Numbered from the stretch's first letter, positions 34,870 through 44,504 are shown. The stretch is DNA of 64,000 nucleotides from JBEEJZ01 sp046046915 (GCA_046046915.1 JBJOIT010000001.1:93457-157456); one strand, 5' to 3'. Notes: generated by a model not told the origin, from the letters alone. Numbers and translations: made by a program.

Positions 34870-35508
34870 TCAGGGTTTAGTGCGGTCGGGGACTGTATCG
34901 GGATCCCGTAGGGCGTGCCGCGCCCACCAGATGCGAGTCCCGGTGGTCAAGAGGCACAGTAGCCCAAAACCGAAAGCCAGCACGGAAAAGTATTCGGGCC
35001 AAAGACACATCGCGATGAAGATGGCGATGGTCTCCGTTGCTTCGGTCAGTCCACCCAAAAAATAAAACGATTTGTCGGGATAGGTCAAACTGGTGATGCC
35101 TCTCTTGGCAGCCAGGGCTGCGAAGGCCAGAAAGCTCGACCCCGTGCCGATGAAACTGGCCAGCAAAAAGGCTGCGGCCAATGCATTGGAAGACGGATGC
35201 GCCCACGCAAACGCCAGCGGGATGGCGGCATAAAACAGAAAATCAAAGACGATGTCCATAAACCCCCCACGATCTGTGGGCCGCCTCAGACGTGCAACAG
35301 CGCCGTCAAGCGCATCGCAAAGGCGCGAGATCAGGATGGCCACCAGGCCAGCCACATAGGAGCCATTGGCAATGCAAAGGGCCGCCACGAGGCCGATGAC
35401 AAATCCTGCCACCGTCAGCTGATCCGCCCCGATGCGACACCGCAGCAGCAGGCTCGCCAAGGACTCGATGGCGGGTTTGATCAGGGCAGTCAAACGGCGG
35501 TCGAGCAT
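34870..35508 (-). CDS. CDP-alcohol phosphatidyltransferase, YnjF-like
   Basis: A 212-residue membrane enzyme with about six helices. The CDP-alcohol motif lies in DALDGAVARLRRPTDRGGF followed by MDIVFD, giving the Asp-Gly-x2-Ala-Arg pattern, a seven-residue spacer, then Gly-x3-Asp-x3-Asp. Relatives make phospholipid head groups. Its place directly after an ABC transporter ATPase gene (3 bp gap) matches ynjF in the E. coli ynjBCDEF locus. The alcohol acceptor is unknown. Confidence 0.85.
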   Translation of the reverse strand: MLDRRLTALIKPAIESLASLLLRCRIGADQLTVAGFVIGLVAALCIANGSYVAGLVAILISRLCDALDGAVARLRRPTDRGGFMDIVFDFLFYAAIPLAFAWAHPSSNALAAAFLLASFIGTGSSFLAFAALAAKRGITSLTYPDKSFYFLGGLTEATETIAIFIAMCLWPEYFSVLAFGFGLLCLLTTGTRIWWARHALRDPDTVPDRTKP

Positions 35509-35511
35509 GGC

Positions 35512-36198
35512 TTAGCGTCGCTGAGCGGCCAGATAAGGGGCTTGCGAATCCGTTGTCAAGCTGGCAGACGCACTCAGTTGTGTCAGGCGTGAGGCTTCTG
35601 CGATGTCCTGCGCATCATGGGTGACCAGGAGCGCCGGAATCTGGCGTTCTTGCACCCACTGACGCACCAAAGCTCGCATGCGTTCTCGTAAAGCGCTGTC
35701 GAGCTTGGCGTAGGGCTCATCCAGCAACAAGGCGTACGGCTCGGCAAGAAAGGCGCGCATCAGTGCGACCCTTGAGCGCTGCCCGCCTGACAGGGTGGCT
35801 GGGTTGGCATCGGCCAGGTGCGGCAGCTCGATGTCACGCAATGCCTGCACGACCCGAGCCAGGCGCTCTTGCCTGGGGCCGGGCGGCACGGCAAACAACA
35901 GGTTTTCACTCACACTCATATGGGCAAAAAGGAGGTCATCTTGAAACAGGATGCCCACCCGCCGCTGCTCGGTGGGCAAATGTGCAATGGGACGCCCCCC
36001 CAAAGAGATTTCACCTTCAAAACGCAGGCTTGCATCCAAGGTGCCGCACACAGCAGACAGCAGGCTGGACTTGCCAGAGCCACTGGCGCCCATCACGGTG
36101 TGGATGTGCCCCCCGGGGATGTCGATGACGAGGTCATGCAGCAGCAAGGCACTGGATGTGGCCAGTGAGCGGACCTGGATATTCAGGTACATGGACAT
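35512..36198 (-). CDS. ABC transporter ATP-binding protein, YnjD-like
   Basis: A 228-residue ATPase with Walker A (GASGSGKSS), Q loop, signature motif ATLSGGQRSRVAL and Walker B YALLLDEPYAKLD, plus VTHDAQDIAEAS at the switch. It matches YnjD in size and context: permease gene upstream (62 bp), CDP-alcohol transferase downstream. The substrate is not known. Confidence 0.9.
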   Translation of the reverse strand: MSMYLNIQVRSLATSSALLLHDLVIDIPGGHIHTVMGASGSGKSSLLSAVCGTLDASLRFEGEISLGGRPIAHLPTEQRRVGILFQDDLLFAHMSVSENLLFAVPPGPRQERLARVVQALRDIELPHLADANPATLSGGQRSRVALMRAFLAEPYALLLDEPYAKLDSALRERMRALVRQWVQERQIPALLVTHDAQDIAEASRLTQLSASASLTTDSQAPYLAAQRR

Positions 36199-36260
36199 TC
36201 AGGCAATAAATTCAGCATCAAGGCGGCATTGTGCGACAGACGCAGGGGCCCTTGCCGTAT

Positions 36261-37928
36261 CTATGGCGCCTTACAGCGTCGTGGTCGGCCAGCCCTTTGG
36301 GCCAAGGCAAAACCCAACACCGGCAAGAGCCATTGAAGCCAGGCATAGGCCGATGTCAGTGAGCGTTGGGCACCCGCGGCAAGCGTGACCGCCTCCGTTG
36401 TGATGGTGTTGACCCGGCCCGCGCCTACAAACAGTGTGGGCAGGTATTGGGCGACACTCACAGCAAAGCCAACCGCCAGACTGGCAGCTAGCGACGAACG
36501 AAGTAAGGGCCACTTGATCCACCACAAAAATACCAGGTAACCGTGCCCCATGCTAGCGCTGACGTGTCTGTAGCGTTCGTCGAATCCGGCATAGGCCGGT
36601 CGCAAGGTCATCAGTACATAAGGTGCCACCATCAAGGTGTGTGCCAGGTAAACGCCTGCCAGAGAGGCGTCCAGTTGCCACCGCAAGGCCAGCGCATGCA
36701 AACCCACCACCCAGAGCACCGCAGGCAGCACCAGCGGGAGGCTGATGAGAGGACTGAGGCGATGGTCCCAAGAGGCAGGCAGGCACTCCAGCCAGAGGAT
36801 GGCCCACGCCCAGGCGACGAGGGAGCTCGCCAAACCTAGCGCCACTGTCGTGGACAGGGTCTGGCTGCTCATCAATACGGATTGCCACGCCTGCCAGCTC
36901 AGCGTTTCTGGCAACAGGTTGGGAAAAGCCCAAACCCCGGACACACTGCCTAGCACCAGGGCCAGCATGACACTGCCGTACATCAATAAAAGGGTGATCC
37001 ATGCCCAGGCTGCTGGTTGCAAGTGCCGCGATGGTCCAGACGCCTTGTGCCCGCGAACTCCGGCCGTTCTGTTACGAGCAAAAAAGCGGTGTGCTGACAC
37101 ATACCACCCGACCCAGGCACTGACTGCCAAAGTTGCCGCCAGTAACCAGGCCGCCGCGACACCTTGCACGTAGCGCACCGGGTCTGCATCCATCAGCCAC
37201 TGCCAGGCCAGCACGCCCAGTGTGGGTGGCGAGGTCGGCCCAATGACCAGCGCGACGTCCACCACGGTCAGGTTGTAGGCCAGCACTGCCAAAGCTGGCA
37301 GCGTCAGCCGAGGCCACAGTTGCGGCCAGACAACGCGCCACCAGGCGGTGCTGGGGGCGTAGCCCATGCTGCGTGCCACGAGCCATTGCCGTGTCCAGGT
37401 GCTGGCCACGTCGGGCCGATGCAATTGGGTGGCAGCCGCCCAGAGCAAAAAAGGAATTTCCTTGACCACCAGAACCGCGGCCAAGCCCAGGGCCCAGGGG
37501 TCTTGCGTGGTGGACCATGGAGGAGGAAAGGTGTAGCTCGTCAGCCACGGCGACAGGGCTCTAAGCAGCCAGCCACTGGGTGCCACCAGAAACACAAAGC
37601 CAATCGCAAAAGCGGCATGGGGGACGGCCAGCAGGGGCGCGAGGCTGCTTGCCATACGTGCCCAAAGTGGGCGTGCGTGGCTGTGTGCCAGTAGCCAGGC
37701 GGTCAGAGTGACTGTCAGTGCTGTTGCACCCAAGCCGCTGACGAGGCTGAGGGCCAGCGCGTGCCAGGTCTGAGGATCGGCCAGCAGTGCTCGCCAGCCT
37801 GACAGATTCAGTCCCGCTTGCAGGGCCCAGAGACTGGCACCAGCCATGGGCAGAGGCACCGCGACGAGGGCCAGCGCCGCGCAAAGGGCTCTGACCCAGC
37901 GCTCCGACCTTCCCTGAGCGCCGGCCAT
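36261..37928 (-). CDS. ABC transporter permease, duplicated, YnjC-like
   Basis: A 555-residue permease made of two homologous halves, each with about six membrane helices. Both halves have the loop that docks on the ATPase: ARSMGYAPSTAWWRVVWPQLWP in the first (about 190-210, cited over its key part) and SASMGHGYLVFLWWIKWPLL in the second. The double-length layout fits YnjC and other ThiP/FbpB-like permeases. It starts 7 bp after the esterase gene. Confidence 0.88.
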   Translation of the reverse strand: MAGAQGRSERWVRALCAALALVAVPLPMAGASLWALQAGLNLSGWRALLADPQTWHALALSLVSGLGATALTVTLTAWLLAHSHARPLWARMASSLAPLLAVPHAAFAIGFVFLVAPSGWLLRALSPWLTSYTFPPPWSTTQDPWALGLAAVLVVKEIPFLLWAAATQLHRPDVASTWTRQWLVARSMGYAPSTAWWRVVWPQLWPRLTLPALAVLAYNLTVVDVALVIGPTSPPTLGVLAWQWLMDADPVRYVQGVAAAWLLAATLAVSAWVGWYVSAHRFFARNRTAGVRGHKASGPSRHLQPAAWAWITLLLMYGSVMLALVLGSVSGVWAFPNLLPETLSWQAWQSVLMSSQTLSTTVALGLASSLVAWAWAILWLECLPASWDHRLSPLISLPLVLPAVLWVVGLHALALRWQLDASLAGVYLAHTLMVAPYVLMTLRPAYAGFDERYRHVSASMGHGYLVFLWWIKWPLLRSSLAASLAVGFAVSVAQYLPTLFVGAGRVNTITTEAVTLAAGAQRSLTSAYAWLQWLLPVLGFALAQRAGRPRRCKAP

Positions 37929-37935
37929 GAGGCGG

Positions 37936-38604
37936 TCAGCTCAGCACCGCTTGCAAAAAAGCGCTGATGTCGTCGACTTCACGCGGGTGCACGCTGTGCG
38001 GCATGGGGTAGGTGTGCCACTGCACCGTGTGACCCAGCGACACCAGCGTGTCGCGCGAGGCCTCCGCGCGGCCGATCATCACCACGGGGTCGGCTGTGCC
38101 GTGGGCCATGAAGATGGGGGTGGCCTGATTGGCCGCACTGCGCTCAACGGCCAGCGTGTCCGCGAGCGGCAAATACCCCGACAGGGCCATGATGCCCGCC
38201 AGGGTCTGGCCATGGCGCAAGCCGGTGTGTAGCGCCATGGCGCATCCCTGTGAAAATCCTGCCAGCACGATGTGCTCGGGGGCGACGCCGCGTGCCACTT
38301 CCTGCGCGATCAAAGCCTCAATGGCCAAGGCTGACCGACGAATGCCTGTCGCGTCTTCGCGTCGCACCAGGTCCGCAACCATGATGTCGTACCAGGCTGG
38401 CATGACATAGCCGCCGTTGATGGTCACGGGCATGCTGGGCGCATGCGGGAAGATGAAACGGATGGGCCTGCAGTCGCTCAGATCCAGCTGAGGCACGATG
38501 GCTGCAAAGTCGTGACCGTCGGCACCCAGGCCGTGCAGCCAAACGACGGATGCGGTGGGGTTGGGCGCACTTTCAAGGGTGATATGGGGGAGCAATGGCG
38601 TCAT
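37936..38604 (-). CDS. Carboxylesterase/phospholipase-type alpha/beta hydrolase
   Basis: A 222-residue alpha/beta hydrolase of the carboxylesterase 2 (acyl-protein thioesterase-like) family. The oxyanion region is VVWLHGLGADGHDF, the nucleophile elbow is GFSQGC, the acid is in HGTADPVV and the histidine in PMPHSVHP. It lies between the substrate-binding and permease genes of a transporter, 44 bp from the former. Its link to the transport substrate is unclear. Confidence 0.92.
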   Translation of the reverse strand: MTPLLPHITLESAPNPTASVVWLHGLGADGHDFAAIVPQLDLSDCRPIRFIFPHAPSMPVTINGGYVMPAWYDIMVADLVRREDATGIRRSALAIEALIAQEVARGVAPEHIVLAGFSQGCAMALHTGLRHGQTLAGIMALSGYLPLADTLAVERSAANQATPIFMAHGTADPVVMIGRAEASRDTLVSLGHTVQWHTYPMPHSVHPREVDDISAFLQAVLS

Positions 38605-38648
38605 GTTGGAGCGTCAATCAATCAGTCAGAAATAGAACGGGGGCAAGC

Positions 38649-39851
38649 TCAACCGTAGCGGCGCAGCCACTCACGCTCCAAAGGGTCTACCCAGCTTCCA
38701 TGGGGCTCTGGCAGGGTCGGCATAGAGCGCTCCACTTGCCCTGGCGCCCCTGCGCCACCAAAGCGTGCACGGTCGGCTTGTGCCAATTTGTCGAGTGCCA
38801 AAACCGTGGGGTCGCCCCAAACAGCGATATCTGCTTTGCGCGCTTGTGCCTCGGGCGACAGGAGAAAGTTGGCCAACACCTGGGCGCCCTCTCGGGCCTG
38901 CGCATTGAAGGGGATGGCTACAAAGTGCGTGTTGCCAACGGTTCCGCCGTTGAACTGATAGCTCATCACCGTCGTGGGCAGCCGTTTGGCTGCAATTTCA
39001 TTGGCGGCTTCGTTGGGGTTAAAGGTCAGGCCAAGCAGCAACTCGCCGTCCGCCATCATTTGACGGACCGCGGCGGCGTTGTTTGGAAACTGCTTGCCAC
39101 CCCGCCACAAGTGCGGGTGCAAGGCGTCCAGGTAGGCCCAGAGCGGTGCGCTTGCCTTGCCCAAGGCAGCCTCGGTGGAGGGTTGGTACAGCGCGCTGCG
39201 ATCTGTGCTGACCTCTAGCAGGGCTTGCTTCAGGAACGTGCTGCCGTGAAAGTCAGGGGGGCGGGGGTAACTCAATCGCCTTGGGTTGGCTTTTGCGAAA
39301 CTCAGCAGTTCCGCCATGGAGCGTGGCGGCTGCGGCACACGTTTGCGGTCAACAAAAAAAGTGAGTTGTGCCATGCCCCAGGGCGCCTCCATTCCCTGAA
39401 CAGGCTCGGAAAAATCAATGCGTGTGGTGGGCTTGCCCGATACATCGACATATCGGAAGTTGGGCAGCGTTTCTGCGAAGGGGCCGAACAGCAGGCCCTC
39501 GCGCTTCATGGCCAGAAAGTTTTCGCCATTGATCCACACCAGATCAACCGAACCGCCAGTGAGCTTGCCTGCTGCTTTTTCGTTGCGAACACGTTTCACT
39601 ACCTCTGCCGTCTCTGTGATCTTGACATGTTGCAAGGTCACGCCGTAGCGCTGCTGCACTTCCTTGCCAGCCCACTGTATGTAGGCATTGATCTGATCGC
39701 TGCCCGCCCAGGCATTGAAGTACACCATTTGGCCCCGGGCCATTCGCTCGATGTCCGCCCAGTTCGCGGAGTTTTGGGCCCACAAGGGCGCCGAGATGCT
39801 TGCCCCTAGCGTGGCAATAAGCTGGCGTCGGCTGTAAGTGTGTGGTTTCAT
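38649..39851 (-). CDS. ABC transporter substrate-binding protein, YnjB-like
   Basis: A 400-residue periplasmic binding protein with a Tat-type signal (SRRQLIATLGASISAPLWAQ) and a bi-lobed fold. The opening of the mature part, GQMVYFNAWAGSDQINAYIQW, and SVDLVWINGENFLAMKREGLL (in part) fit YnjB. The ligand is not established for E. coli YnjB either. It starts the ynjB-esterase-ynjC-ynjD-ynjF run and lies 9 bp after ftsY. Confidence 0.88.
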   Translation of the reverse strand: MKPHTYSRRQLIATLGASISAPLWAQNSANWADIERMARGQMVYFNAWAGSDQINAYIQWAGKEVQQRYGVTLQHVKITETAEVVKRVRNEKAAGKLTGGSVDLVWINGENFLAMKREGLLFGPFAETLPNFRYVDVSGKPTTRIDFSEPVQGMEAPWGMAQLTFFVDRKRVPQPPRSMAELLSFAKANPRRLSYPRPPDFHGSTFLKQALLEVSTDRSALYQPSTEAALGKASAPLWAYLDALHPHLWRGGKQFPNNAAAVRQMMADGELLLGLTFNPNEAANEIAAKRLPTTVMSYQFNGGTVGNTHFVAIPFNAQAREGAQVLANFLLSPEAQARKADIAVWGDPTVLALDKLAQADRARFGGAGAPGQVERSMPTLPEPHGSWVDPLEREWLRRYG

Positions 39852-39860
39852 CTGGAGGTG

Positions 39861-40907
39861 TCAGTTTAGAAGGGCTTGTGCAAACTCTCGAGCGTGGAAG
39901 GTCTCGAGCTCGTCGATTTGTTCCCCGACACCAATGAAATAAACCGGAATGGGGCGCTCCAGGGCGATGGCCGCCAGTACGCCGCCCTTGGCCGTGCCGT
40001 CGAGCTTGGTCACGATCAGGCCGGTCAGCCCTAACGCGTCGTCAAACGCCTTGACCTGTGCCACGGCGTTCTGGCCAGTGTTGCCATCGATCACCAGCAA
40101 AACCTCATGTGGCGCCGTAGCCGAATCTTTGTGGGGCGGTGGTGACCCCGCATCTGCCTTGGCAATGATGCGTTTGATTTTTTTCAGCTCCTCCATCAGG
40201 TGCAGCTGGGTGGGCAGGCGGCCCGCCGTATCCACCAACACCACGTCCTTACCCCGGGCGCGTCCGGCACTGACGGCATCGAAGGCCACGGCAGCTGGGT
40301 CGCCACCCTCCTGGCTGACGATGTCGACCGTGTTGCGGTTGGCCCAGACGCTGAGCTGTTCACGCGCAGCAGCCCGAAAAGTGTCTGCCGCTGCCAGCAG
40401 CACGCTGGCATCCTGGTTGGCGAGGTGGTGGGTGAGCTTGCCGATCGAGGTGGTTTTGCCCGCGCCATTGACACCCGCCACCATGATCACCGTGGGCTTG
40501 TGCAGACCGATCTGGAGCTGCTTTTCTAGGGGCTGGAGCAGCTCGGTGAGCGAATCAGCCAACAGCAATTTGACGGCTTGGGGATCGCTGGTCTTGCTTT
40601 CTTTCACCCGACGCTTGAGGTCATCCAATAGTCTTTGCGTGGCTTTCACGCCTGTATCTGCCACCAGCAAGGCCGATTCCAGCTCTTCATACAGCGCGTC
40701 GTCGATCTGCGTGCCCGTGAAGACGGCGGCAATGCTGGAGCCGGTCTTCTTCAGCCCGGCCTTGAGTTTGCTCATCCAAGAGTGGCGCTCCGGTGCTGGC
40801 TCCGGGGGGATACTCGGCGTGGGCAGAGGTGCCGTGGCCATCGGCCCTGGCTCTTGTGGGGGTGAAGGGGTGTCGCCCCCCCATTTTTTCTTGAAAAAGC
40901 TGAACAT
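39861..40907 (-). CDS. ftsY: FtsY, signal recognition particle receptor
   Basis: FtsY is the GTPase receptor that brings SRP-bound ribosomes to the inner membrane. At 348 residues it has a short N-terminal region (MFSFFKKK start), an N helical bundle, and the G domain with GVNGAGKTTSIGKL (G1), DTFRAAAREQL, DTAGRLPTQ (G3) and TKLDGTAKGG (G4). The short N-terminus is typical outside enterics. The start is divergent from the M16 peptidase gene with 28 bp between. Confidence 0.97.
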   Translation of the reverse strand: MFSFFKKKWGGDTPSPPQEPGPMATAPLPTPSIPPEPAPERHSWMSKLKAGLKKTGSSIAAVFTGTQIDDALYEELESALLVADTGVKATQRLLDDLKRRVKESKTSDPQAVKLLLADSLTELLQPLEKQLQIGLHKPTVIMVAGVNGAGKTTSIGKLTHHLANQDASVLLAAADTFRAAAREQLSVWANRNTVDIVSQEGGDPAAVAFDAVSAGRARGKDVVLVDTAGRLPTQLHLMEELKKIKRIIAKADAGSPPPHKDSATAPHEVLLVIDGNTGQNAVAQVKAFDDALGLTGLIVTKLDGTAKGGVLAAIALERPIPVYFIGVGEQIDELETFHAREFAQALLN

Positions 40908-40935
40908 GCGGTCTTTTGAAGTATCTGGGCATTTT

Positions 40936-42432
40936 ATGAAACCGTGCTTGTTCTGTTTGTGTGTGACACCAAGATGGTCGCATCGGCACCGTCATGGTCG
41001 GGGATGGAATCGAGTTTTTGCTGCGCTGGCGTGGGGCTTGGGTCTGATGACGGCCAGTTGGGCTCAGGGCGTGCCTGAAGGGAGTGGCGCTCCGGCCGCC
41101 GTGGCGCGGCAATTCACTCTGGCCAACGGCATGACCCTTATCGTCAAGCCCGATCACCGGGCGCCCACGGCTGTTCACATGTTGTGGGTCCGCGTGGGCT
41201 CGATGGACGAGGTCGATGGCGCCAGTGGTGTCGCCCATGTGCTGGAGCACATGATGTTCAAGGGGACGCCCAGCGTGAAAGAGGGGGATTTTTCGCGTCA
41301 GGTGGCCGCGCTGGGCGGGAGAGAAAACGCGTTCACGAGCCGCGACGCCACGGCTTACTACCAGCAGGTGCCAGCGCATCGCTTACCTGATGTGATGCGT
41401 CTGGAGGCTGACCGATTTGCCCACAACCAGTGGTCAGATGAGGCGTTTAAAAAGGAGCTGGAGGTGGTCAAGGAGGAGCGTCGATTGCGCACCGACGATC
41501 AGCCCCGGGCTTTGATGGTTGAGACCTTGAACGCTTCAGCGTTTGTTGCATCGCCGTACCGGCGTCCTGTGATTGGATGGATGAGCGATCTGGATTCAAT
41601 GACGCCCGACGACGCCAGAGCTTTTTATCGTCGCTGGTATGTCCCCGCTAATGCCGCGGTGGTGGTCGCGGGTGATGTGGATGTCGATCAGGTCTTGCGC
41701 TGGGCCGAGGCCCATTACGGCAAGGTACCGGCGAGACCTGTGCCGTCACGCAAGCCGCGTGAGGAGCCACTTCAGTGGGGCCTGAGGCGGCTGGATTTCA
41801 AGGCGCCGGCGGAGCAAGCCTATGTGGCGCTGGCCTTCAAGGTGCCCGCCTTGAACTCTGTTGATCTCACCCGGATGCGGCCTGAAGACGACGATGCGCT
41901 GGCACTGACCGTGCTGGCCGCAGTGCTGGATGGGCACGAGGGTGCCCGTCTGGGGCGAGCGCTTACCCAGGGTGCTGACCGGATTGCAGATGGGGCGGGA
42001 GCATCGAGCGGTTTGTGGGGGCGCGGGCCCCAGTTGTTCACCTTGAGCGGCGTGCCCGCACCTGGCAAGACCTCTACCCAGTTGGAGCTGGCCTTGCGTG
42101 CGCAGGTGGCCCGGATTGCCAGCGAGGGGGTGACCAACGCTGAACTGGCCCGCGTGAAGACCCAATGGGTGGCCGGCAATATCTATAAGCGTGATTCCTT
42201 GTTCAACCAGGCCCGGGAGCTGGGCAGCTGGTGGGTTCAGGGGTTGCCGCTGGACACGGATGACCGCTTGATTGAGCGCCTGCGGCGAGTCACGGCGCAA
42301 CAGGTAAAAGATGTGGCCTTGCGTTATTTTAGTGATGATCAGCTGACGGTGGTCCACTTGCTGCCCCAAGCCAGTCCCCGCACGACAACGCCTGCTACGG
42401 CGCGAGCTGCCCCCGCAGGCCTTCGGCATTGA
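40936..42432 (+). CDS. M16-family zinc metallopeptidase (active form)
   Basis: A 498-residue pitrilysin-type peptidase, started at ATG 40936. The inverted zinc motif His-x2-Glu-His is present in AHVLEHMMFKG, with the downstream glutamate region EVVKEERRLR, and the C-terminal half carries the second M16 domain. The N-terminal 45 residues include a hydrophobic stretch ending ASWAQ, so export is likely, although the first 20 residues are unusual for a signal. It pairs with the next gene, an M16 copy without the zinc motif. Confidence 0.9.
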   Translation: MKPCLFCLCVTPRWSHRHRHGRGWNRVFAALAWGLGLMTASWAQGVPEGSGAPAAVARQFTLANGMTLIVKPDHRAPTAVHMLWVRVGSMDEVDGASGVAHVLEHMMFKGTPSVKEGDFSRQVAALGGRENAFTSRDATAYYQQVPAHRLPDVMRLEADRFAHNQWSDEAFKKELEVVKEERRLRTDDQPRALMVETLNASAFVASPYRRPVIGWMSDLDSMTPDDARAFYRRWYVPANAAVVVAGDVDVDQVLRWAEAHYGKVPARPVPSRKPREEPLQWGLRRLDFKAPAEQAYVALAFKVPALNSVDLTRMRPEDDDALALTVLAAVLDGHEGARLGRALTQGADRIADGAGASSGLWGRGPQLFTLSGVPAPGKTSTQLELALRAQVARIASEGVTNAELARVKTQWVAGNIYKRDSLFNQARELGSWWVQGLPLDTDDRLIERLRRVTAQQVKDVALRYFSDDQLTVVHLLPQASPRTTTPATARAAPAGLRH

Positions 42433-42486
42433 TTTCGGCTCCGATGCCATCTTTCACGTCATTCCTTTTGTTTCCGGATTTTCTTC

Positions 42487-43818
42487 ATGAACTCCTTTCG
42501 TGACCTAGTGGCTTGGTGTGTTGGTCTATTCCTGTTGCAGTTGGCGCAGGCCGGCATCCCGATTCAGCATTGGACCCAGCCCTCGGGTGCGCAGGTTTTT
42601 TTGGTCGAAAGTGCGGCGATTCCCATGCTGGATGTCCAAGTGGACTTTGATGCGGGTAACCGCCGTGATCCGCCAGACCAGGCCGGGCTGGCGGACGTGG
42701 TCGCGCTCATGGTCTCCAAAGGCGTGGGCGCCGGATCGACGGCGCTGGATGAAAGCGCGATCAGTGACGCATGGGCGGACCTGGGTGGTGCCTTTGGTGC
42801 CTCTGCTAGCCTGGATCGCTTCAGTTTTTCACTGCGCACTCTGACCAGTCCTGATGTGCTGGGTCCGGCGGTGGCCCTCGCCGCACGGCAGATCGCCGAG
42901 CCCACTTTTTCGGAGGCGGTCTGGCAGCGCGAGCGCGAGCGCATGATTGCCGCATTGCAAGAGGCCAGTACCCGTCCTGCCACCATCGCCGCGCGGGTGT
43001 TTCATCAAGCTGTTTATGGCGATCACCCCTACGGCTTTGACAGTCAAGCCATGCATTTGTGGCGAATCTCGGCCGAGACGTTGTTGACTTTTTACCGCCG
43101 AGCCATCCTTCCATGTCGTGCCAAGGTCACGCTGGTCGGAGCTCTTCAACGTTCGCAGGCCGATGCCTTGGTCACGCAGCTGCTGGCGCGCTTGCCTGCC
43201 CAGGCCAATGATCAATGTACGGCCTTGCCACAGGTTGCTGAGGTAAAGCCCTTGGCTGAGGCGCAAAGGCATTTTGTGCCCATGGCTTCTGCCCAGGCCC
43301 ATGTGTTGCTCGGGCAGCCTGGTTTCAAACGCGATGATCCGGACTACTTTGCCCTGGTGGTGGGAAATTACATCCTGGGCGGCGGTGGCTTTGTGTCGCG
43401 CCTGACGGACGAAGTGCGTCAGAAACGTGGCCTGAGTTACAGCGTCTCCAGCGCTTTTGAGCCCGGTTTGCACGCGGGGGCGTTCACGGTGGGCCTGCAA
43501 ACCCGTCCCGACCAGGTCGAACAGGCACTTCGCGTGGCACAAGATGTGATTTCGGATTTTGTGCGTAGCGGCCCGACGGAGGCAGAGTTGAAGGCAGCGA
43601 AGGCCAACCTGGTGGGGGGATTTGCCCTGCGCCTGGACAGCAATCGCAAGCTGCTGGACAACGTGGCCAACATCGCCTGGTACGGACTGTCCCTGGATTA
43701 CCTGGCGACCTGGACGCGCCGCATTGAGCAACTGGACGTTGCGTCGGTTCGTGCCGCATTTCAGCGCCACTTGAAGCTGGACAACCTGGTCTCCGTCGTG
43801 GTGGGGCCGTCTCAGTAA
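42487..43818 (+). CDS. M16-family peptidase homologue lacking the zinc motif
   Basis: A 443-residue secreted M16 homologue (signal about 1-22). At the place of the His-x2-Glu-His motif it reads GLADVVALMVSKG, so it cannot bind zinc in the usual way. The C-terminal R-Y-type loop is kept (FVSRLTDEVRQKRGLSYSVS). Such copies are typically the non-catalytic partners of an active M16 subunit, like the subunit pair of mitochondrial processing peptidase. It lies 54 bp after the active copy. Confidence 0.88.
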   Translation: MNSFRDLVAWCVGLFLLQLAQAGIPIQHWTQPSGAQVFLVESAAIPMLDVQVDFDAGNRRDPPDQAGLADVVALMVSKGVGAGSTALDESAISDAWADLGGAFGASASLDRFSFSLRTLTSPDVLGPAVALAARQIAEPTFSEAVWQRERERMIAALQEASTRPATIAARVFHQAVYGDHPYGFDSQAMHLWRISAETLLTFYRRAILPCRAKVTLVGALQRSQADALVTQLLARLPAQANDQCTALPQVAEVKPLAEAQRHFVPMASAQAHVLLGQPGFKRDDPDYFALVVGNYILGGGGFVSRLTDEVRQKRGLSYSVSSAFEPGLHAGAFTVGLQTRPDQVEQALRVAQDVISDFVRSGPTEAELKAAKANLVGGFALRLDSNRKLLDNVANIAWYGLSLDYLATWTRRIEQLDVASVRAAFQRHLKLDNLVSVVVGPSQ

Positions 43819-43855
43819 GGTCTTCTCGAGGAAAGTCTGCCGTTAAGCTCGGAGC

Positions 43856-44482
43856 ATGAAAAAAAATACCTCTCCGGCGCGTGCGCCTTCCCGCGCACCC
43901 TCTCGCCCCAAGACTTTGCCACGTGAGGTGCGCATCATCGGGGGTCTGTACAAACGCAGCAAATTGCCAGTGGCAGATAAGCCCGGGCTGCGACCCACGC
44001 CTGACCGGGTGCGTGAGACGCTCTTCAACTGGTTGGCTCACGTGTCTGGCGAGGATTTTGCCGGGTGGCGCTGTGTGGATGCCTTCGCCGGCACTGGCGC
44101 TCTGGGTTTTGAAGCTGCCTCGCGTGGGGCCACGAATGTGCTGCTGGTAGAGCAGGACCCCGCACTGGTGGCGCAGCTCAAGGCAACGCAACTCAGGTTG
44201 CAGGCGAGTGCCGTGCAAGTGGTACGGGGCGATGGCTTGTCGGTGTTGCGCAGTCAGCCAGCTGGGCAAACCCGCTTGGTGTTTCTGGACCCCCCTTTCG
44301 ACGCGCCTGTGTTTGAAGCCTCTTTGAAGGCTGCAGCGAGCACCCTGTCAATTGATGGATGGCTTTACCTGGAGGCACCCAAGTCTTGGCAGAACGAGGA
44401 TTTGGCCGACTATGGCTTGACGGTGTATCGCCATCTGAAGGCAGGAGCCGTCCATGCGCACCTGCTGCAGCGCGCTTCATAA
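43856..44482 (+). CDS. rsmD: RsmD, 16S rRNA (guanine-966-N2)-methyltransferase
   Basis: A 208-residue methyltransferase that methylates G966 of 16S rRNA. RIIGGLYKRSKLPV and RPTPDRVRETLFNWL mark the N-terminus, VDAFAGTGALGFEAASRG is the SAM loop, and DPPF is the catalytic motif IV. The first 20 residues are basic and proline-rich. It is followed 22 bp later by coaD, a common pairing. Confidence 0.95.
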   Translation: MKKNTSPARAPSRAPSRPKTLPREVRIIGGLYKRSKLPVADKPGLRPTPDRVRETLFNWLAHVSGEDFAGWRCVDAFAGTGALGFEAASRGATNVLLVEQDPALVAQLKATQLRLQASAVQVVRGDGLSVLRSQPAGQTRLVFLDPPFDAPVFEASLKAAASTLSIDGWLYLEAPKSWQNEDLADYGLTVYRHLKAGAVHAHLLQRAS

Positions 44483-44504
44483 TTTGGGGCTGCTAGGAGA
44501 TGCT

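Noticed and set aside
39949..40935. N-terminal extension of the M16 peptidase frame through ftsY
   Set aside because: This part is antisense to ftsY; the peptidase starts at 40936 or later.
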